Below are positions 1-9,389 of a stretch of 59,077 nt of DNA, in pieces. The stretch spans positions 1 through 59,077 of IMG/VR virus record IMGVR_UViG_3300032236_001008. One strand, written 5' to 3'. Position 1 is the stretch's first letter. Each line of letters starts with the position of its first letter. The translations under genes and the position numbers were made by a program. The notes below the pieces were generated by a model. The model worked only from the letters and a program-made list of their open reading frames with translations. It ran no database searches and had not been told where the DNA came from. The DNA comes from a virus.

Positions 1-60
1 ATTACGCAGGATAAAACAAAGTCAACAACCGCCGGCGAATCTGGCGACATAATTATATAA
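1..60 (+). CDS. C-terminal end of a truncated upstream gene
   Basis: The first 60 bases read in one frame (19 codons, ending ESGDIII) to a TAA at 58-60, four bases before the fibre gene starts. Only the tail of the gene lies in the window. By position it is probably another virion protein of the same plus-strand operon. Function cannot be judged. Confidence 0.55.
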   Translation: MTQDKTKSTTAGESGDIII

Positions 61-64
61 GACT

Positions 65-2770
65 ATGGCCGATCAAAGTATATCACAACTACCAGTAGCC
101 GCTACCATAACAGGTAACGAGCTCGCTGTTGTTGTACAAAATGGCATTACAAAACAAGCACAAGTTTCACAACTTGCTAATGCCATATCGCCGGGCAAGT
201 TAATTAACTATTTGTACTTTAACGGTGCTAGTAATTTAATTGTAGTTTATACTGATTCAACAACACAAAATCTAGGTCCAATACCTGGTTTTATTGCGGC
301 AACAATTGCACCAAACGGTCACTTAATTTTAACCAATTCGACTGGCGGTACAACCGACGCTGGTTCTGTGTTTGCTTCTTTATCGCAAACCTTTTTAACT
401 GCTAACAACGAATCTGCTACATTACCAAACAGCCAGCAACTTATTGCTGGTGCAAACATTACATTAACCCCTGGCACCAATAGTTTAACGATTTCAACAT
501 CGGGTGCGGCGGGTAGTTTAAACGGTGTTGGCACTGGTATTATCGTAAAGAATACTAGCAACTCGGTTATTAACCGTACGCTTACCAGCACTGCTGGTAT
601 TTTGATTACCAATCCAGATGGAATTTCTGGTAATCCAATTATCTCCCCAGCATCTAAGTTGGCGGATATTCAGAATTTAGGAACCACTAGCATCCTTGCT
701 ATGGTTAGTGGCACTACAGTAGTGGGTCGTAACATCCTTGGTACAGCTAGTCAAATTACCGTAACTGGTGGTGATGGCTCTGCTAACCCAACGATTAGCA
801 TTACACCAAACCCTATTTTGCCTGGTAATGCGTCTGTAGTTTTACCAACGGGTACTACAGCACAACGCCCTGGTAACTTGGCTGGTCAGCTTCGTTTTAA
901 TACATCACTAAACGTATTTGAAGGACAAGATAGTTCTGGCGTATGGCAGACTATTGCACTAGGTGGTGGTGTTACTTCTGTTGGTACTGGCACTGGTTTA
1001 ACTGGTGGTCCAATCACATCAACTGGCACAATTAGTATTGCCAACACTGGCGTATCCGCGGCTACTTACGGTAGTGCATCAACAGTACCACAGATTGCAG
1101 TTAATGCTCAAGGTCAAATTACTTCTGCATCTAACATAACTATTACACCAAGTTCTATTGGTGCAATTAGCTCTGTAAGCGGTACTGCAAACGAAATTAC
1201 AGCAACAACAGTTGGTACAGCAGTTACTGTTAGCTTGCCAACTGCACTGACATTTACTGGTAAGACTGTAACAAACGGTACATTTAATATGGCTGCCGCT
1301 ACAGTCGGTAGCGACACTGTTACAACCAACACAGCAACACAGACACTTACTAACAAAACTATTAGTGGTTCGAGCAACACATTAAGTAACATTGGTAATA
1401 GCAGCTTAACAAACAGCTCATTGACAATTGGTACAACAAACATTGCACTGGGCGCAACAAGCCTTACATTAGGCGGCTTGACAACAGTAACGTTGACCCA
1501 AAACCCAGCTAATGCTTTAGATGCGGCAACTAAACAATATGTTGACGCAGCAGTTTCTAACGTTAACTATCACGCAGCGTGTAACTATGCTACAACCGCA
1601 GACTTAGGCACCGTACTTTATAATAACGGCGCATCTGGTATTGGTGCAACAATTACCAAGCTAACCCCATTTGCTACATTAGCAATTGACGGCGGTAGTC
1701 CAACAGTTGGTCAGCGTATCTTAGTTAAGAACGAGACCAGCGGCCAGTACAATGGTATTTATACCGTAACTAGCGTTGGCTCTGGGGCAACAGGATGGGT
1801 ATTAACCCGTGCAACGGACTATGACCAAACCGGTACGGGGCAAAATGAAATTGCGCCGGGTGATACAACATACATCATTAGTGGTACTGTAAATAACGGA
1901 ACTCAGTGGGTTCAAACCACAGATCTACCAATTACAATTGGTACAACACCGCTTGTATTTGCTCAAATCGCTGGTCCGGGTGCATACACAGCTGGTACAG
2001 GATTAAGTCTCACTGGAACACAGTTTAGCATTGCCAATACAGCAGTAACAGCAAATTCTTACGGCTCTGCAAGCTCTGTACCAACATTTACAGTAAACGC
2101 TCAAGGTCAATTAACTGCAGCGTCTAATACCAGTATTGCTATTGCTGGCTCACAAATTACATCTGGTGCGGTGCCAGTTGCTTATTGTGGTACTGGAGCA
2201 ACATCAACAACTGGCTCTGGTGCAAACGTATTAGCTACAAGCCCAACACTGGTAACTCCAGTATTAGGTACACCGACTTCTGTAACGCTGACTAACGCAA
2301 CTGGTTTGCCTTTGACAACTGGTGTGACAGGCACATTAGCTGTAACAAACGGTGGTACTGGTGTAACAAGTAGCACAGGTTCTGGTAGCAATGTATTAAA
2401 CACATCGCCAACATTGGTAACCCCCGTGCTAGGCACACCAACATCTGTAACGCTTACTAATGCAACTGGTTTGCCTTTGTCAACAGGCGTGACTGGCACA
2501 CTGGGCGTAGCTAACGGTGGTTCTGGTGCCGCAACATTTACAGCCGGTTATTTAAAAGCCAGCGGAACAACAGCATTTACTACAGTATCAAGCATTCCAA
2601 GTTCAGACATTACTGGTCTTGGCACAATGGCATCACAAAATGCTAACTCAGTCGCAATTACTGGTGGCAGCATTAACGGAACAACAATCGGTGCAAGTAC
2701 GGCAGCGGCTATCACTGGCACAACTATAACAGCAACAACATACGTCGGTATATCCGGAGGTACATTCTAA
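65..2770 (+). CDS. Large repetitive tail fibre / adhesin-like virion protein
   Basis: A 901-residue protein almost wholly built of Gly, Ser, Thr, Ala, Val and Asn in short beta-strand-like repeats, with no transmembrane segment. It contains the fibre signature DAATKQYVDAAV near residue 490 and several TNGGTG or GTGLTGG-type turns, as in phage fibres that trimerise as beta-helices. Two adjacent 55-residue units carry LVTPVLGTPTSVTLTNATG. The C-terminus ends in ISGGTF, as does the virion protein at 13986 (LGGTF). The stop is one base before the next ATG. Role as a tail fibre or baseplate-attached adhesin is inferred from composition and context; the receptor is unknown. Confidence 0.7.
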   Translation: MADQSISQLPVAATITGNELAVVVQNGITKQAQVSQLANAISPGKLINYLYFNGASNLIVVYTDSTTQNLGPIPGFIAATIAPNGHLILTNSTGGTTDAGSVFASLSQTFLTANNESATLPNSQQLIAGANITLTPGTNSLTISTSGAAGSLNGVGTGIIVKNTSNSVINRTLTSTAGILITNPDGISGNPIISPASKLADIQNLGTTSILAMVSGTTVVGRNILGTASQITVTGGDGSANPTISITPNPILPGNASVVLPTGTTAQRPGNLAGQLRFNTSLNVFEGQDSSGVWQTIALGGGVTSVGTGTGLTGGPITSTGTISIANTGVSAATYGSASTVPQIAVNAQGQITSASNITITPSSIGAISSVSGTANEITATTVGTAVTVSLPTALTFTGKTVTNGTFNMAAATVGSDTVTTNTATQTLTNKTISGSSNTLSNIGNSSLTNSSLTIGTTNIALGATSLTLGGLTTVTLTQNPANALDAATKQYVDAAVSNVNYHAACNYATTADLGTVLYNNGASGIGATITKLTPFATLAIDGGSPTVGQRILVKNETSGQYNGIYTVTSVGSGATGWVLTRATDYDQTGTGQNEIAPGDTTYIISGTVNNGTQWVQTTDLPITIGTTPLVFAQIAGPGAYTAGTGLSLTGTQFSIANTAVTANSYGSASSVPTFTVNAQGQLTAASNTSIAIAGSQITSGAVPVAYCGTGATSTTGSGANVLATSPTLVTPVLGTPTSVTLTNATGLPLTTGVTGTLAVTNGGTGVTSSTGSGSNVLNTSPTLVTPVLGTPTSVTLTNATGLPLSTGVTGTLGVANGGSGAATFTAGYLKASGTTAFTTVSSIPSSDITGLGTMASQNANSVAITGGSINGTTIGASTAAAITGTTITATTYVGISGGTF
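2188..2520 (+). repeat. 165-bp tandem duplication inside the large fibre gene
   Basis: Two consecutive units of about 165 bp (from about 2188 and 2353) encode near-identical 55-residue blocks containing SPTLVTPVLGTPTSV and NATGLPL. The DNA differs mainly at third codon positions, so the duplication is old or kept under protein-level selection. A partial third unit begins at about 2515. Repeats of this kind lengthen fibre shafts. Confidence 0.75.
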
Positions 2771-2771
2771 C

Positions 2772-3140
2772 ATGGCAGCTACAGGCTACACACCCATATC
2801 GCTGTATTACTCTACTACTGCATCAGCAGCGCCGACTAATACAAACTTAGTCAACGGTGAGTTGGCAATCAACATTACTGATGGTAAACTGTATTATAAA
2901 GATAATACTGGTACTGTTAAGTTGTTGGCTTCAAACTCAGCAAGCTCGCCAGTTACATCGTTTCAGACATCACTTAGCGGTTTAACACCAAGCACCAGCA
3001 CGACAGGCGCAATTACGCTTGCTGGTACATTGGGCTTGACATCAGGTGGTACAGGAGCTACTACAGTTAGTGGCGCACAGACAAATTTACAAGTTGACCC
3101 TGCAGGTACTGCGGTGGCAATGGCAATCGCATTAGGATAA
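2772..3140 (+). CDS. Small fibre-associated structural protein
   Basis: A 122-residue protein whose N-terminal half (LYYSTTASAAPTN, GELAINITDGKLYYKD) is a recurrent module in phage fibre and hyaluronidase-like proteins. The second half has the Thr/Gly-rich GLTSGGTGATT turns seen in the preceding gene. It starts one base after that gene's stop, so the two are probably translationally coupled. Exact function is unknown. Confidence 0.65.
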   Translation: MAATGYTPISLYYSTTASAAPTNTNLVNGELAINITDGKLYYKDNTGTVKLLASNSASSPVTSFQTSLSGLTPSTSTTGAITLAGTLGLTSGGTGATTVSGAQTNLQVDPAGTAVAMAIALG

Positions 3141-3149
3141 GGAAACCAA

Positions 3150-3479
3150 ATGGCAACTAATACATTTACACGATACGTAGCTAAAAACGTCGGCACAACT
3201 CCCGTTGTGTTAGTTACTGCTGCTTCTTCAACACAGACAACCGTGATCGGTTTGACTGCGGCTAACACAACCACAGCCCCAATTACTGTTGATGCTTATG
3301 TGACAGCATCAGCGACTAACTATTATGTAGTTAAGGGTGCTACAGTGCCTGTCGGTAGCTCACTGGCATTGTTCGGTGCTGACGGTAAGATCGTTCTGAA
3401 CACAGGCGATGCGTTTACTGTCGTGGCATCAAGCGCATCTGCTGCAGACGTAATTTTATCTTGCCTACAAATTAGCTAA
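3150..3479 (+). CDS. Small virion-associated protein of unknown function
   Basis: A 109-residue protein with alternating hydrophobic/Thr-rich strands and no charged clusters, predicted beta-rich. An AAGGAA ribosome-binding site precedes the ATG. It sits between two fibre genes in the same operon, so a role in the adhesion apparatus is likely. I do not recognise the family. Confidence 0.6.
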   Translation: MATNTFTRYVAKNVGTTPVVLVTAASSTQTTVIGLTAANTTTAPITVDAYVTASATNYYVVKGATVPVGSSLALFGADGKIVLNTGDAFTVVASSASAADVILSCLQIS

Positions 3480-3487
3480 GGATTAAC

Positions 3488-4861
3488 ATGTCCTACATTG
3501 GATCAACCCCAACTACTCAGAGCTTTATCGCTGGGACTGACTACTTCAATGGCGATGGATCTACTACTGCGTTTACCTTATCACGCTCTGTAGTATCAAC
3601 CAACGACATTCAAGCCACAGTCAACAACGTGGTGCAACAACCCAACACGGCATACACCGTGTCTGGCACGACTATTACGTTCACCTCTGCTCCATCAGCT
3701 GGCACAAGCAACATCTACGTTCGCTACCTGTCCACAACTACTCAGTCAATCACACCGAGCCAAAACACTGTCTCGTATAGCACGCTGAACAGCGACAACC
3801 AGAGCAAGCTGGGTATTAGCTTTAAGAACCGCATTATCAACGGTGCGATGGTTATTGCACAAAGAGGCACAAGTAGCCTTGCAACTAATAATATTACTAG
3901 TTTTCCAGTTGATAGAACATACGCAACAAGTAACTCAGCAACTAACAGGTTCAATGTACAACAAAATGCTGGTTCTGTAACTCCACCAGCTGGATTTACT
4001 AATTATTTTGGATGTACATCTGTTGGCGCATATTCCTTAACATCAGGAGAGCAGTTTATATTGCGCCATAATATTGAAGGATATAACTCTGCTGATTTAG
4101 CATGGGGAACTGCTAACGCTAAAACAGTTACTTTATCTTTTTGGGCTTATAGTTCACTAACTGGTTCCTTTGGTGGTTCACTATATAACTCAGATGGTAG
4201 CCGTTCATACCCATTTAGCTACACAATTAACTCTGCAAACACTTGGACTCAAATTGCGATTACCATTCCGGGTGACACAACTGGTACATGGGGAACAACC
4301 AACGGCGTGGGTATTACCATAGGATTTTCAGTTGGTGCGGGCTCAACATTTAGTGCTGCCGCAAATGCTTGGGCAGCTGGATACTATGTACAACCAACTG
4401 GCTCTGTTTCAGTAGTCGGTACATCTGGTGCAACGCTTTATCTTACAGGTCTACAATTTGAGGTAGGCACACAGGCAACGACTTTTGATTACCGCTCCTA
4501 TGGTACCGAATTGGCTCTTTGTCAGCGTTATTATTGGCAGTGGAGTGCTTCAACAAATAGTGCTTCTTATATTCAAAATATATTTGGATACACCTCAACA
4601 CTTTCTATTGGCATCGTTACAATGCCCATATACATGAGGGCAAATCCAACTCTTGTAACTACAGGTGTAGCAAGTAACTACAAAGTTGTGTTGGGTGGCT
4701 CATATTCTCAAAGTTCATCGTCTGTACCTTCTATAGACCAAAGCAATCCACAAGCAATTAATATGATTTACTACTCAACATCAGTCCCCGTTGGAACTCC
4801 CGGTATTGCAGGATCTAGTAACACAACAGCAACATATTTAGGCTTTAGTGCGGAGTTATAA
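3488..4861 (+). CDS. Tail fibre with N-terminal attachment domain and C-terminal binding module
   Basis: A 457-residue protein. Residues 1-85 (MSYIGSTPTTQSF onward, with FNGDGSTTAFTLS and FTSAPSAGTSNIYVRYL) form a domain that recurs in the gene at 5764. From about residue 112 the motif [18 protein letters not shown] opens a jelly-roll-like module found in many phage tail proteins; it ends with QFEVGTQATTFDYRS and LCQRYYW. The layout suggests a virion-anchoring head followed by a glycan- or receptor-binding domain. An AAGGAT site precedes the ATG. Specificity cannot be predicted. Confidence 0.7.
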   Translation: MSYIGSTPTTQSFIAGTDYFNGDGSTTAFTLSRSVVSTNDIQATVNNVVQQPNTAYTVSGTTITFTSAPSAGTSNIYVRYLSTTTQSITPSQNTVSYSTLNSDNQSKLGISFKNRIINGAMVIAQRGTSSLATNNITSFPVDRTYATSNSATNRFNVQQNAGSVTPPAGFTNYFGCTSVGAYSLTSGEQFILRHNIEGYNSADLAWGTANAKTVTLSFWAYSSLTGSFGGSLYNSDGSRSYPFSYTINSANTWTQIAITIPGDTTGTWGTTNGVGITIGFSVGAGSTFSAAANAWAAGYYVQPTGSVSVVGTSGATLYLTGLQFEVGTQATTFDYRSYGTELALCQRYYWQWSASTNSASYIQNIFGYTSTLSIGIVTMPIYMRANPTLVTTGVASNYKVVLGGSYSQSSSSVPSIDQSNPQAINMIYYSTSVPVGTPGIAGSSNTTATYLGFSAEL

Positions 4862-5023
4862 ATGACAACATATAAACTATACAAAAGTATTGATGGTGAA
4901 ATTCGTAATGTTTTGCGTGACAATAAAGACAGCATCCCATTCGACCCAGACAACACCGACTACCAAGCCTACCTTAAGTGGCTGGCTGACGGCAACACCC
5001 CCTTACCAGCGGAGAACGCATAA
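4862..5023 (+). CDS. Short fibre-cassette protein (53 aa)
   Basis: A 53-codon ORF directly after the fibre stop, ending in TAATG shared with the next start. Its C-terminal half (PDNTDYQAYLKWLADGNTP) is closely matched by the 55-residue ORF at 7813 ([19 protein letters not shown]), so it is a real, duplicated gene. Short proteins of this kind next to fibre genes often act as fibre-assembly chaperones; that role is inference. Confidence 0.65.
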   Translation: MTTYKLYKSIDGEIRNVLRDNKDSIPFDPDNTDYQAYLKWLADGNTPLPAENA

Positions 5024-5538
5024 TGGCTATTAGTCAAATCAACTCAAACAGTTTGGCTAGTGGAGTACCAGCAAGCTCTAATATGCCGACTGGTAGTGTT
5101 ATTCAAACTGTAAATTATTCAACAACATCAGCGGCTGTTTATGCTTCTACATCAAATAACTCTTTTACAACAACAGGGTTTGGTGTAAGCATTACTCCAC
5201 AATTTTCTAATAGCAAAATTCTTGTTACTGTTTGTGCTAATGGTGGAACAGCCGCATCAGGTTCAGCATATTGGACTATATACAGAAATAACTCTACAAA
5301 TTTAGCAACTGGAACAGCACCTTCAGCTTTAAGTTCTACCAGAAATAATTTAAGTGGTGCATCTCCAATATTGCCTTTGTCTATGATGTTTTTAGATTCA
5401 CCAGCAACCACCAGTTCTACCACTTATACTGTTTATCAATTTACAAATGCTGGTGGAAATTCTGTTTATTTTGGTGCTCCTAATTCAGATTTACAATCAA
5501 TAGCTTTATCCATCACTGCTCAGGAAATTAAAGTATGA
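5023..5538 (+). CDS. Fibre-cassette structural protein, paralogue of the gene at 7980
   Basis: A 171-residue beta-rich protein. PTGSVIQTVN near the N-terminus, SNSKILV and IYRNNST in the middle, and FLDSPATTSSTTYTVY near the C-terminus all recur in the 164-residue protein at 7980. It resembles single-domain tip or adhesin modules of phage tails. Start and stop overlap its neighbours (TAATG and ATGA), so it belongs to a coupled cassette. Confidence 0.65.
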   Translation: MAISQINSNSLASGVPASSNMPTGSVIQTVNYSTTSAAVYASTSNNSFTTTGFGVSITPQFSNSKILVTVCANGGTAASGSAYWTIYRNNSTNLATGTAPSALSSTRNNLSGASPILPLSMMFLDSPATTSSTTYTVYQFTNAGGNSVYFGAPNSDLQSIALSITAQEIKV

Positions 5539-5762
5539 TTACTATGTTTGAAGCTATTCGTGCGCTTAATCCTACAATTACAACTCTTATTCAAGAGGAT
5601 GCTTTTGATGTAGACCACAACCCAGTTAAATATGATAAAGCAGCAGCAGAAGCTAAATTAGCAGAATTACAAGCCGCTGAAGATGCCAAAAAAACTGCAG
5701 CATTGGCTAAACTAACTGCTCTTGGTTTAACCACCGCAGACTTAACTGCCCTAGGACTTTAA
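5535..5762 (+). CDS. Short helical fibre-cassette protein (75 aa)
   Basis: The N-terminus FEAIRALNPTI and the Ala/Lys-rich C-terminal helix ending KLTALGLTTADLTALGL match the protein at 8471 (HEAIYKLNPTV, KLTAIGLTTDEIKALIG). It resembles small tail-fibre assembly proteins of the XkdW type, but only loosely. It overlaps the previous stop by four bases and ends one base before the next ATG. Confidence 0.6.
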   Translation: MITMFEAIRALNPTITTLIQEDAFDVDHNPVKYDKAAAEAKLAELQAAEDAKKTAALAKLTALGLTTADLTALGL

Positions 5763-5763
5763 T

Positions 5764-6750
5764 ATGAGCTATATTGGTAATCAACCCGTCTATCAGGCGT
5801 TTGTAACCGACCAGTTTTCTGGCAACGGTTCCACGACTGCGTTCACCATGTCGGTGGCCCCAGCCAATACGGCATCGGTTCTAGTTGCCGTATCGGGTGT
5901 CCTCCAAGACCCATCCACCTACTCGGTCTCTGGCACAACGCTAACCTTCTCCGCCGCTCCTCCATCCGGTACTGGCAACATCTCAGCTCGCTACCTTGGC
6001 ATCCCAGCTTCTGGCATCACCAACACAGCGTACAGCACCAAGACCGAGTTCACCGCCACTGCCGGCCAGACTACTTTCACAGTGCCTTCTTACACTGTCA
6101 ACTTCATCCAAGTCTACCGCAACGGCGTGCTCCTTGGCAACGCAGACTACACCGCCACTAACGGCACCACAGTGGTACTGACAACTGGTGCTACGGCTGG
6201 TGACATAGTAACCACTATTAGCTTTTTTGTAAGCTCAGTGTTAAATGCTATTCCAGCAACTAACGGCGCAGTAACAACACCATACATTTTAGATGGTGCT
6301 GTAACTCAATCTAAGTTGGCTTCCAATGTGGTTGGTACCGGCCCAGCGTTTTCTGTTTCTGCTAACGCATCACAGTCTGTACCAAACGCTACTGGTACAA
6401 AACTAACTTTTGACACTAAGCAATTTGATACTGCGAATATTTTTAATACAAGTACATCTAGGTTAACCCCCAACATCGCTGGATATTATCAGCTAAATAT
6501 TAATGCGGGAGTATCGTCTTATGCGTTTGTGACCCAGCTATATAAAAATGGCGCTGTATATTTTGGAGCTCAATTTGCTAGTCCATATTTAACTGGTATT
6601 GGCACAGGAGCTAACGCATCTTTGTGTGTATATGCAAACGGAACTACGGACTATTTTGAAGTTTATGTTTACCAAAATGGTGGCGCCAGTACAACTACTT
6701 ATAGCGGCAACGCTAATATATTTTCTGGCTTTTTAGTAAGGGCTGCGTAA
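5764..6750 (+). CDS. Tail fibre with attachment domain paralogous to the gene at 3488
   Basis: A 328-residue protein. Residues 1-80 (MSYIGNQPVYQAF, FSGNGSTTAFTMS, SGTGNISARYLG) are the same domain as the start of the fibre at 3488. A second domain of about 70 residues follows (FTATAGQTTFTVPSYTV, DYTATNGTTVVLT). The C-terminal 130 residues resemble a C1q/TNF-like tip (FDTKQFDTANIF, GYYQLNINAG, LYKNGA), a fold used by phage receptor-binding tips. The C1q assignment rests on pattern only. TAATG overlap with the next gene. Confidence 0.68.
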   Translation: MSYIGNQPVYQAFVTDQFSGNGSTTAFTMSVAPANTASVLVAVSGVLQDPSTYSVSGTTLTFSAAPPSGTGNISARYLGIPASGITNTAYSTKTEFTATAGQTTFTVPSYTVNFIQVYRNGVLLGNADYTATNGTTVVLTTGATAGDIVTTISFFVSSVLNAIPATNGAVTTPYILDGAVTQSKLASNVVGTGPAFSVSANASQSVPNATGTKLTFDTKQFDTANIFNTSTSRLTPNIAGYYQLNINAGVSSYAFVTQLYKNGAVYFGAQFASPYLTGIGTGANASLCVYANGTTDYFEVYVYQNGGASTTTYSGNANIFSGFLVRAA

Positions 6751-6917
6751 TGTTATACGAAAAAATTAAATCTATATATCCTAGTTTAACAAACGAAGAT
6801 TTTAGTCCTATTCGTGGAACTATTTATCTTCAAAACGACTCTGACGGCAAGGGTGACTACATTGCCAAGTGGGAACACCCAACTCTTGCCAAACCAACTG
6901 AGGATCAACTCAAATGA
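6750..6917 (+). CDS. Short tail-fibre assembly protein candidate (55 aa)
   Basis: A 55-codon ORF linked by TAATG upstream and ATGA downstream. The end of the protein (GDYIAKWEHPTLAKPTEDQL) looks like the XkdW/fibre-chaperone family, whose members end in W-x-hydrophobic-x-KPTxEQL. Family assignment is tentative. Confidence 0.6.
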   Translation: MLYEKIKSIYPSLTNEDFSPIRGTIYLQNDSDGKGDYIAKWEHPTLAKPTEDQLK

Positions 6918-7810
6918 CACAAGCAGCAATATTAGCCGCATCAGGCTCCCCCGGCACCACGACAGGCTTCAAGAACCGCATCATCAACGGCGCGATGATA
7001 ATTTGGCAAAGAGGAACAAGTTTTTCTTCAACAGGTTATACCGCTGACCGTTGGTCTTTTTATGCAGGAACATCTCCAGTTGTAACTCAATCTACTGATG
7101 TTCCATCAGGTTTTAGATATTCTGCAGCTTTAAGCGGAACTGGTAGCACTGGTTTTACTCAAAAAATTGAATCAAACAATGTTTCTGATTTATCTGGTCA
7201 ATCCGTTACTGTATCTTTTTGGTTAAAACAATCTACAGGTGCAGGTTCTAATGCCATATCAATTTCTTTATCTTATGCAACAGCACAAGATAACTTTGGT
7301 TCAACCACATCAATTGGTTCCACAAATATCACTACAACCGCATCGTGGGCTTATTACACAGCAACATTTAATAGCTTACCAAGTGGTGTAACAAATGGTT
7401 TGCAATGCACCATTGTCACTAACAGCGGTTCTGCTGTTGCGTTCCAGCTTACTGGTGTCCAGCTCGAGGTTGGCACCACAGCAACAAACTTCGACTACCG
7501 TTCTATTGGTACTGAATTTGCACTTTGCCAACGCTATTATCAAGTATATTCGGATGCTGCAAATAGTAACTATACATTTATTTGGTCTGGATCTATTTCT
7601 GGGGCAACGTCATCCCAATACTTAAGTTCAATTTTAATTCCAATGCGAGCCGCACCTACAGGCACGGTTATTAATACTAATTCTTCATCAATGGGAACTC
7701 CGGGAATAGCTACAACTACTCCTAGTTTTGCAAGAATGACGGCTAGTGGTAATAGTTCGGATAGTAGGGCATATTTTCAACTTAACGCTTCGTTTTCAGC
7801 GGAACTTTAA
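6914..7810 (+). CDS. Receptor-binding-type tail protein without the attachment domain
   Basis: A 298-residue protein that begins almost directly with the module seen in the C-terminal part of the 3488 fibre: [19 protein letters not shown] near residue 20, [11 protein letters not shown] in the centre, [15 protein letters not shown] and LCQRYY near residue 195. It lacks the MSYIG attachment domain, which here is carried by the separate gene at 5764. The pair may together equal one two-domain fibre, or this protein may bind another anchor. Confidence 0.66.
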   Translation: MTQAAILAASGSPGTTTGFKNRIINGAMIIWQRGTSFSSTGYTADRWSFYAGTSPVVTQSTDVPSGFRYSAALSGTGSTGFTQKIESNNVSDLSGQSVTVSFWLKQSTGAGSNAISISLSYATAQDNFGSTTSIGSTNITTTASWAYYTATFNSLPSGVTNGLQCTIVTNSGSAVAFQLTGVQLEVGTTATNFDYRSIGTEFALCQRYYQVYSDAANSNYTFIWSGSISGATSSQYLSSILIPMRAAPTGTVINTNSSSMGTPGIATTTPSFARMTASGNSSDSRAYFQLNASFSAEL

Positions 7811-7812
7811 TC

Positions 7813-7980
7813 ATGTACAAATTAACCCCATTAGATTTAGACGGCAAACAAAAAATGGTTCAGCGACTATCTGACGGTGCATATATACCTTTTGCACCAG
7901 ACAACACAGACTACCAACAATACCTCAAATGGGTCGAGGAAGGCAACACACCACTACCCGCAGATGAAGGAGCAGCATAA
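7813..7980 (+). CDS. Short fibre-cassette protein (55 aa), paralogue of the ORF at 4862
   Basis: A 55-codon ORF starting just after the fibre stop; TAATG overlap with the next start. The sequence [19 protein letters not shown] is nearly the same as in the ORF at 4862, and both are followed by paralogous genes, showing duplication of a whole cassette. Confidence 0.65.
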   Translation: MYKLTPLDLDGKQKMVQRLSDGAYIPFAPDNTDYQQYLKWVEEGNTPLPADEGAA

Positions 7981-8474
7981 TGGCGTTAACACAAGTACAA
8001 GGCGGGATGATTCTTGCCAGTGGTCAGTCAATACCTAAAGCTGCTTTGCCTACGGGTTCAGTGTTGCAAGTTGTTAATAGCACCTATACAAACGCATCGG
8101 CTCAAAGTACAACTAGTAGCACTTATGTACAAACACCTATTCAAGTAACCATTACTCCTACAAGCTCTACAAGCAAAATTTTAGTAAGAATGAATGTGTC
8201 TCAATCTTACGCTTCTACCAATTCTGGAAACATGGTATTAACTTTGTATAGAAATAATACTACAGAATTATCTAGCGGAAACCAATACGGTTTAAGTGCA
8301 GCTTACGCACAAGTTGCTGCTTTTGGAATGTATATTGAGTTTTTAGATTCACCAGCCACAACATCTGCTACAACATATACCGTTTATGCAAAATTTGTTG
8401 ATGCCAGTGGAACTTTTTATTATTTTAGAGACCATTGCTGGGCCACTATGACTGCTATGGAGATTGCCGCATGA
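7980..8474 (+). CDS. Fibre-cassette structural protein, paralogue of the gene at 5023
   Basis: A 164-residue beta-rich protein sharing PTGSVLQVVN, TSKILV, LYRNNTTEL and FLDSPATTSATTYTVY with the protein at 5023. It is likely a tail tip or adhesin component. The divergence between the two copies lies mostly in the middle and C-terminal strands, where a binding surface could be. Confidence 0.65.
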   Translation: MALTQVQGGMILASGQSIPKAALPTGSVLQVVNSTYTNASAQSTTSSTYVQTPIQVTITPTSSTSKILVRMNVSQSYASTNSGNMVLTLYRNNTTELSSGNQYGLSAAYAQVAAFGMYIEFLDSPATTSATTYTVYAKFVDASGTFYYFRDHCWATMTAMEIAA

Positions 8475-8698
8475 TTACTATTCACGAAGCTATTTATAAA
8501 TTAAATCCAACTGTTGTTCAAATTGAAGGCGATATTGCTTACGATAAAGATCGTAACGTTGTTGAATATGACAAACTAGCAGCACAAGCAGAGTTTGAAA
8601 AAACAACTAACGAAATTGCTACAACAAAAACAGCAGCACTAGCTAAACTGACTGCAATAGGATTAACTACTGACGAAATAAAGGCGTTGATAGGCTAA
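8471..8698 (+). CDS. Short helical fibre-cassette protein (75 aa), paralogue of the ORF at 5535
   Basis: The ATG at 8471 overlaps the previous stop (ATGA) and gives a 75-residue protein aligned end to end with the 5535 product (HEAIYKLNPTV and KLTAIGLTTDEI). An upstream in-frame start at 8435 would only extend it into the previous gene and is not used here. It closes the second copy of the fibre cassette. Confidence 0.62.
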   Translation: MITIHEAIYKLNPTVVQIEGDIAYDKDRNVVEYDKLAAQAEFEKTTNEIATTKTAALAKLTAIGLTTDEIKALIG

Positions 8699-8699
8699 T

Positions 8700-8933
8700 A
8701 TGGACATCCAATTTATTATCAACACCATACTGCCACTCATCTGCGTCGTTATCGGCTGGTTCTGTAAAGAGCTTTGGACTGCCGTCCAGTCTCTGAAAGA
8801 AGATGTTTCCGACTTACGAAATCACCTTGCCGATAACTACATGCGCAAAGATGATTTCTCCAGTCGTTGGGAAGAAGTTCTCAAAGCTGTCCATCGTATT
8901 GAGGACAAGCTGGACGCAATGCGGGATAAGTAA
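8700..8933 (+). CDS. Small membrane protein with one N-terminal segment and a coiled coil
   Basis: Residues 5-25 (FIINTILPLICVVIGWF) form a transmembrane helix, followed by an amphipathic charged helix (LKEDVSDLRNHL, HRIEDKLDAM). Proteins of this size and shape commonly stand between fibre and lysis genes in podoviruses. A holin-related or virion-membrane role is possible. The family was not identified. Confidence 0.6.
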   Translation: MDIQFIINTILPLICVVIGWFCKELWTAVQSLKEDVSDLRNHLADNYMRKDDFSSRWEEVLKAVHRIEDKLDAMRDK

Positions 8934-8939
8934 TGAATA

Positions 8940-9389
8940 ATGACAGACCCATTCGGAATAACAGAGGGCACGAAAGCCCTTGCACAGAGCATAGACTCTG
9001 CCCGGCAAGGATCTAAACAACTTAGCAAGTCTATCGAGGGTGTCCAAAAAGATGCCGTTGATCTAGCAAACCAAAGAGCCAACGAGCGCATCCGCGCCAG
9101 ACTTGAGGCAGAGTTCAAAAAGCAAAACGCTCTCATCAAAGCACTCGATGAGTGGAAGCGTAAAAAACAAATCTCCGAAGAAGAGGCCAGACTTAAAATC
9201 GACTTTGTCAAAAAATACGGAGCCAAGGAGTGGGAGGCACTTTTGAAAATTAAATTGGATATAGAAAACCTTGAACGAAAGAATAACGAAGAATTTCAAC
9301 ATGACCTTAAAGAGGTTAGAAAAGTGCAGTTCTACTGTTTTGCAGTGGCTGCGCTCATTGCTTGGTATCTTACGTGGGGTATTAAATAA
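8940..9389 (+). CDS. Charged coiled-coil protein with C-terminal membrane anchor
   Basis: A 149-residue protein: long charged helices (residues 10-125, rich in Lys, Glu, Ala) end in one hydrophobic segment, YCFAVAALIAWYLTW, near residues 132-146. It lies between two other small membrane proteins at the start of the lysis cassette. It may be an antiholin-like or membrane-tethered factor; no known family is recognised. Confidence 0.6.
   Translation: MTDPFGITEGTKALAQSIDSARQGSKQLSKSIEGVQKDAVDLANQRANERIRARLEAEFKKQNALIKALDEWKRKKQISEEEARLKIDFVKKYGAKEWEALLKIKLDIENLERKNNEEFQHDLKEVRKVQFYCFAVAALIAWYLTWGIK

Noticed and set aside
6814-7047. 77-codon plus-strand ORF near a fibre gene
   Set aside because: Overlaps two better supported genes (6750-6917 and 6914-7810) and lacks a ribosome site.
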